A stretch of DNA of 5,038 bases from an uncultured Clostridia bacterium (GTDB lineage: Bacteria > Bacillota > Clostridia > Christensenellales > Aristaeellaceae). Shown in pieces: positions 4,962-5,038 of this stretch. Position 1 is the first letter of the stretch; every line of letters begins with the position of its first letter. Under the pieces are notes generated by a model, which was not told the DNA's origin, did not search any database, and saw only the letters and a list, made by a program, of their open reading frames with translations. The DNA lies in assembly GCA_934647145.1 (NCBI GenBank), contig CAKUFB010000207.1:1-5038 (forward strand). Reading direction: 5' to 3'. A program made the translations under genes and the position numbers.

Positions 4962-5038
4962 ATGGAACGGAAGAACTACGAACTCGTGGACGGCGTGGAA
5001 AAGCTGGAAGGCGCGATCGCGCAGGTGCGGGAGGCGCA
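4962..5038 (+). CDS. adhE: N-terminus of probable bifunctional aldehyde/alcohol dehydrogenase AdhE (3' partial)
   Basis: Only 25 full codons are visible: MERKNYELVDGVEKLEG (1-17), then AIAQVREA (18-25). From memory this closely matches the start of clostridial AdhE (for example KYEVIDNVEKLE followed by ALKRLREAQ in Clostridium thermocellum), which leads into the CoA-acylating aldehyde dehydrogenase domain. AdhE reduces acetyl-CoA to acetaldehyde and then ethanol in the cytoplasm, reoxidising NADH during fermentation. The start is supported by GAGGG 6 bases upstream and an extended -10 promoter at 4886-4894. The stem-loop and own promoter show a transcription unit separate from the murQ operon. 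With so little protein visible, a monofunctional CoA-acylating aldehyde dehydrogenase cannot be excluded. Confidence 0.65.
   Translation, partial: MERKNYELVDGVEKLEGAIAQVREA

Noticed and set aside
1..5038. CRISPR arrays, tRNA or rRNA genes, insertion sequences, phage genes
   Set aside because: No regularly spaced direct repeats, no cloverleaf or rRNA-like sequence and no transposase or integrase protein were found in any frame.

Overview
The window looks like a chromosomal segment of a fermentative, fairly GC-rich anaerobic member of the Bacillota (Clostridia-like). The clues are strong GGAG-type ribosome binding sites, tightly packed co-directional genes, a BadF-type amino-sugar kinase beside murQ as in clostridia, and a final partial gene whose first 25 residues closely resemble clostridial AdhE. 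The exact genus cannot be read from the sequence. All real genes are on the + strand.

Layout. (1) Positions 1-465: the 3' end of a large protein of unknown identity whose tail looks like the C-terminal beta-sandwich of a carbohydrate-active enzyme. (2) Positions 466-1011: about 545 bases with no convincing gene, packed with short GC-rich hairpins, inverted repeats and a direct repeat. It may carry a small 45-codon leader ORF overlapping the next start. (3) Positions 1012-4676: a compact three-gene operon made of a DUF4838 (CAZy GH163-like) protein, a BadF/BadG/BcrA/BcrD-type GlcNAc/MurNAc kinase, and N-acetylmuramic acid 6-phosphate etherase (murQ). The gaps are 12 and 5 bases. (4) Positions 4677-4961: an intergenic region with a stem-loop after murQ, two dyads, a twin TATCGATA site, an extended -10 promoter and a ribosome binding site. 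(5) Positions 4962-5038: the first 25 codons of a probable adhE.

How the genes work together. The kinase would phosphorylate MurNAc and/or GlcNAc at O6. MurQ would convert MurNAc-6-phosphate to GlcNAc-6-phosphate and D-lactate, which feeds amino-sugar catabolism. The first operon gene belongs to a family whose characterised members cut GlcNAc-containing glycans, yet it has no visible signal peptide. The operon can therefore be read as an intracellular amino-sugar salvage module in which a DUF4838 enzyme releases the sugar that the kinase and etherase then use. This is the main hypothesis worth testing. No transporter, RpiR-type regulator, nagA or nagB is visible in the window.
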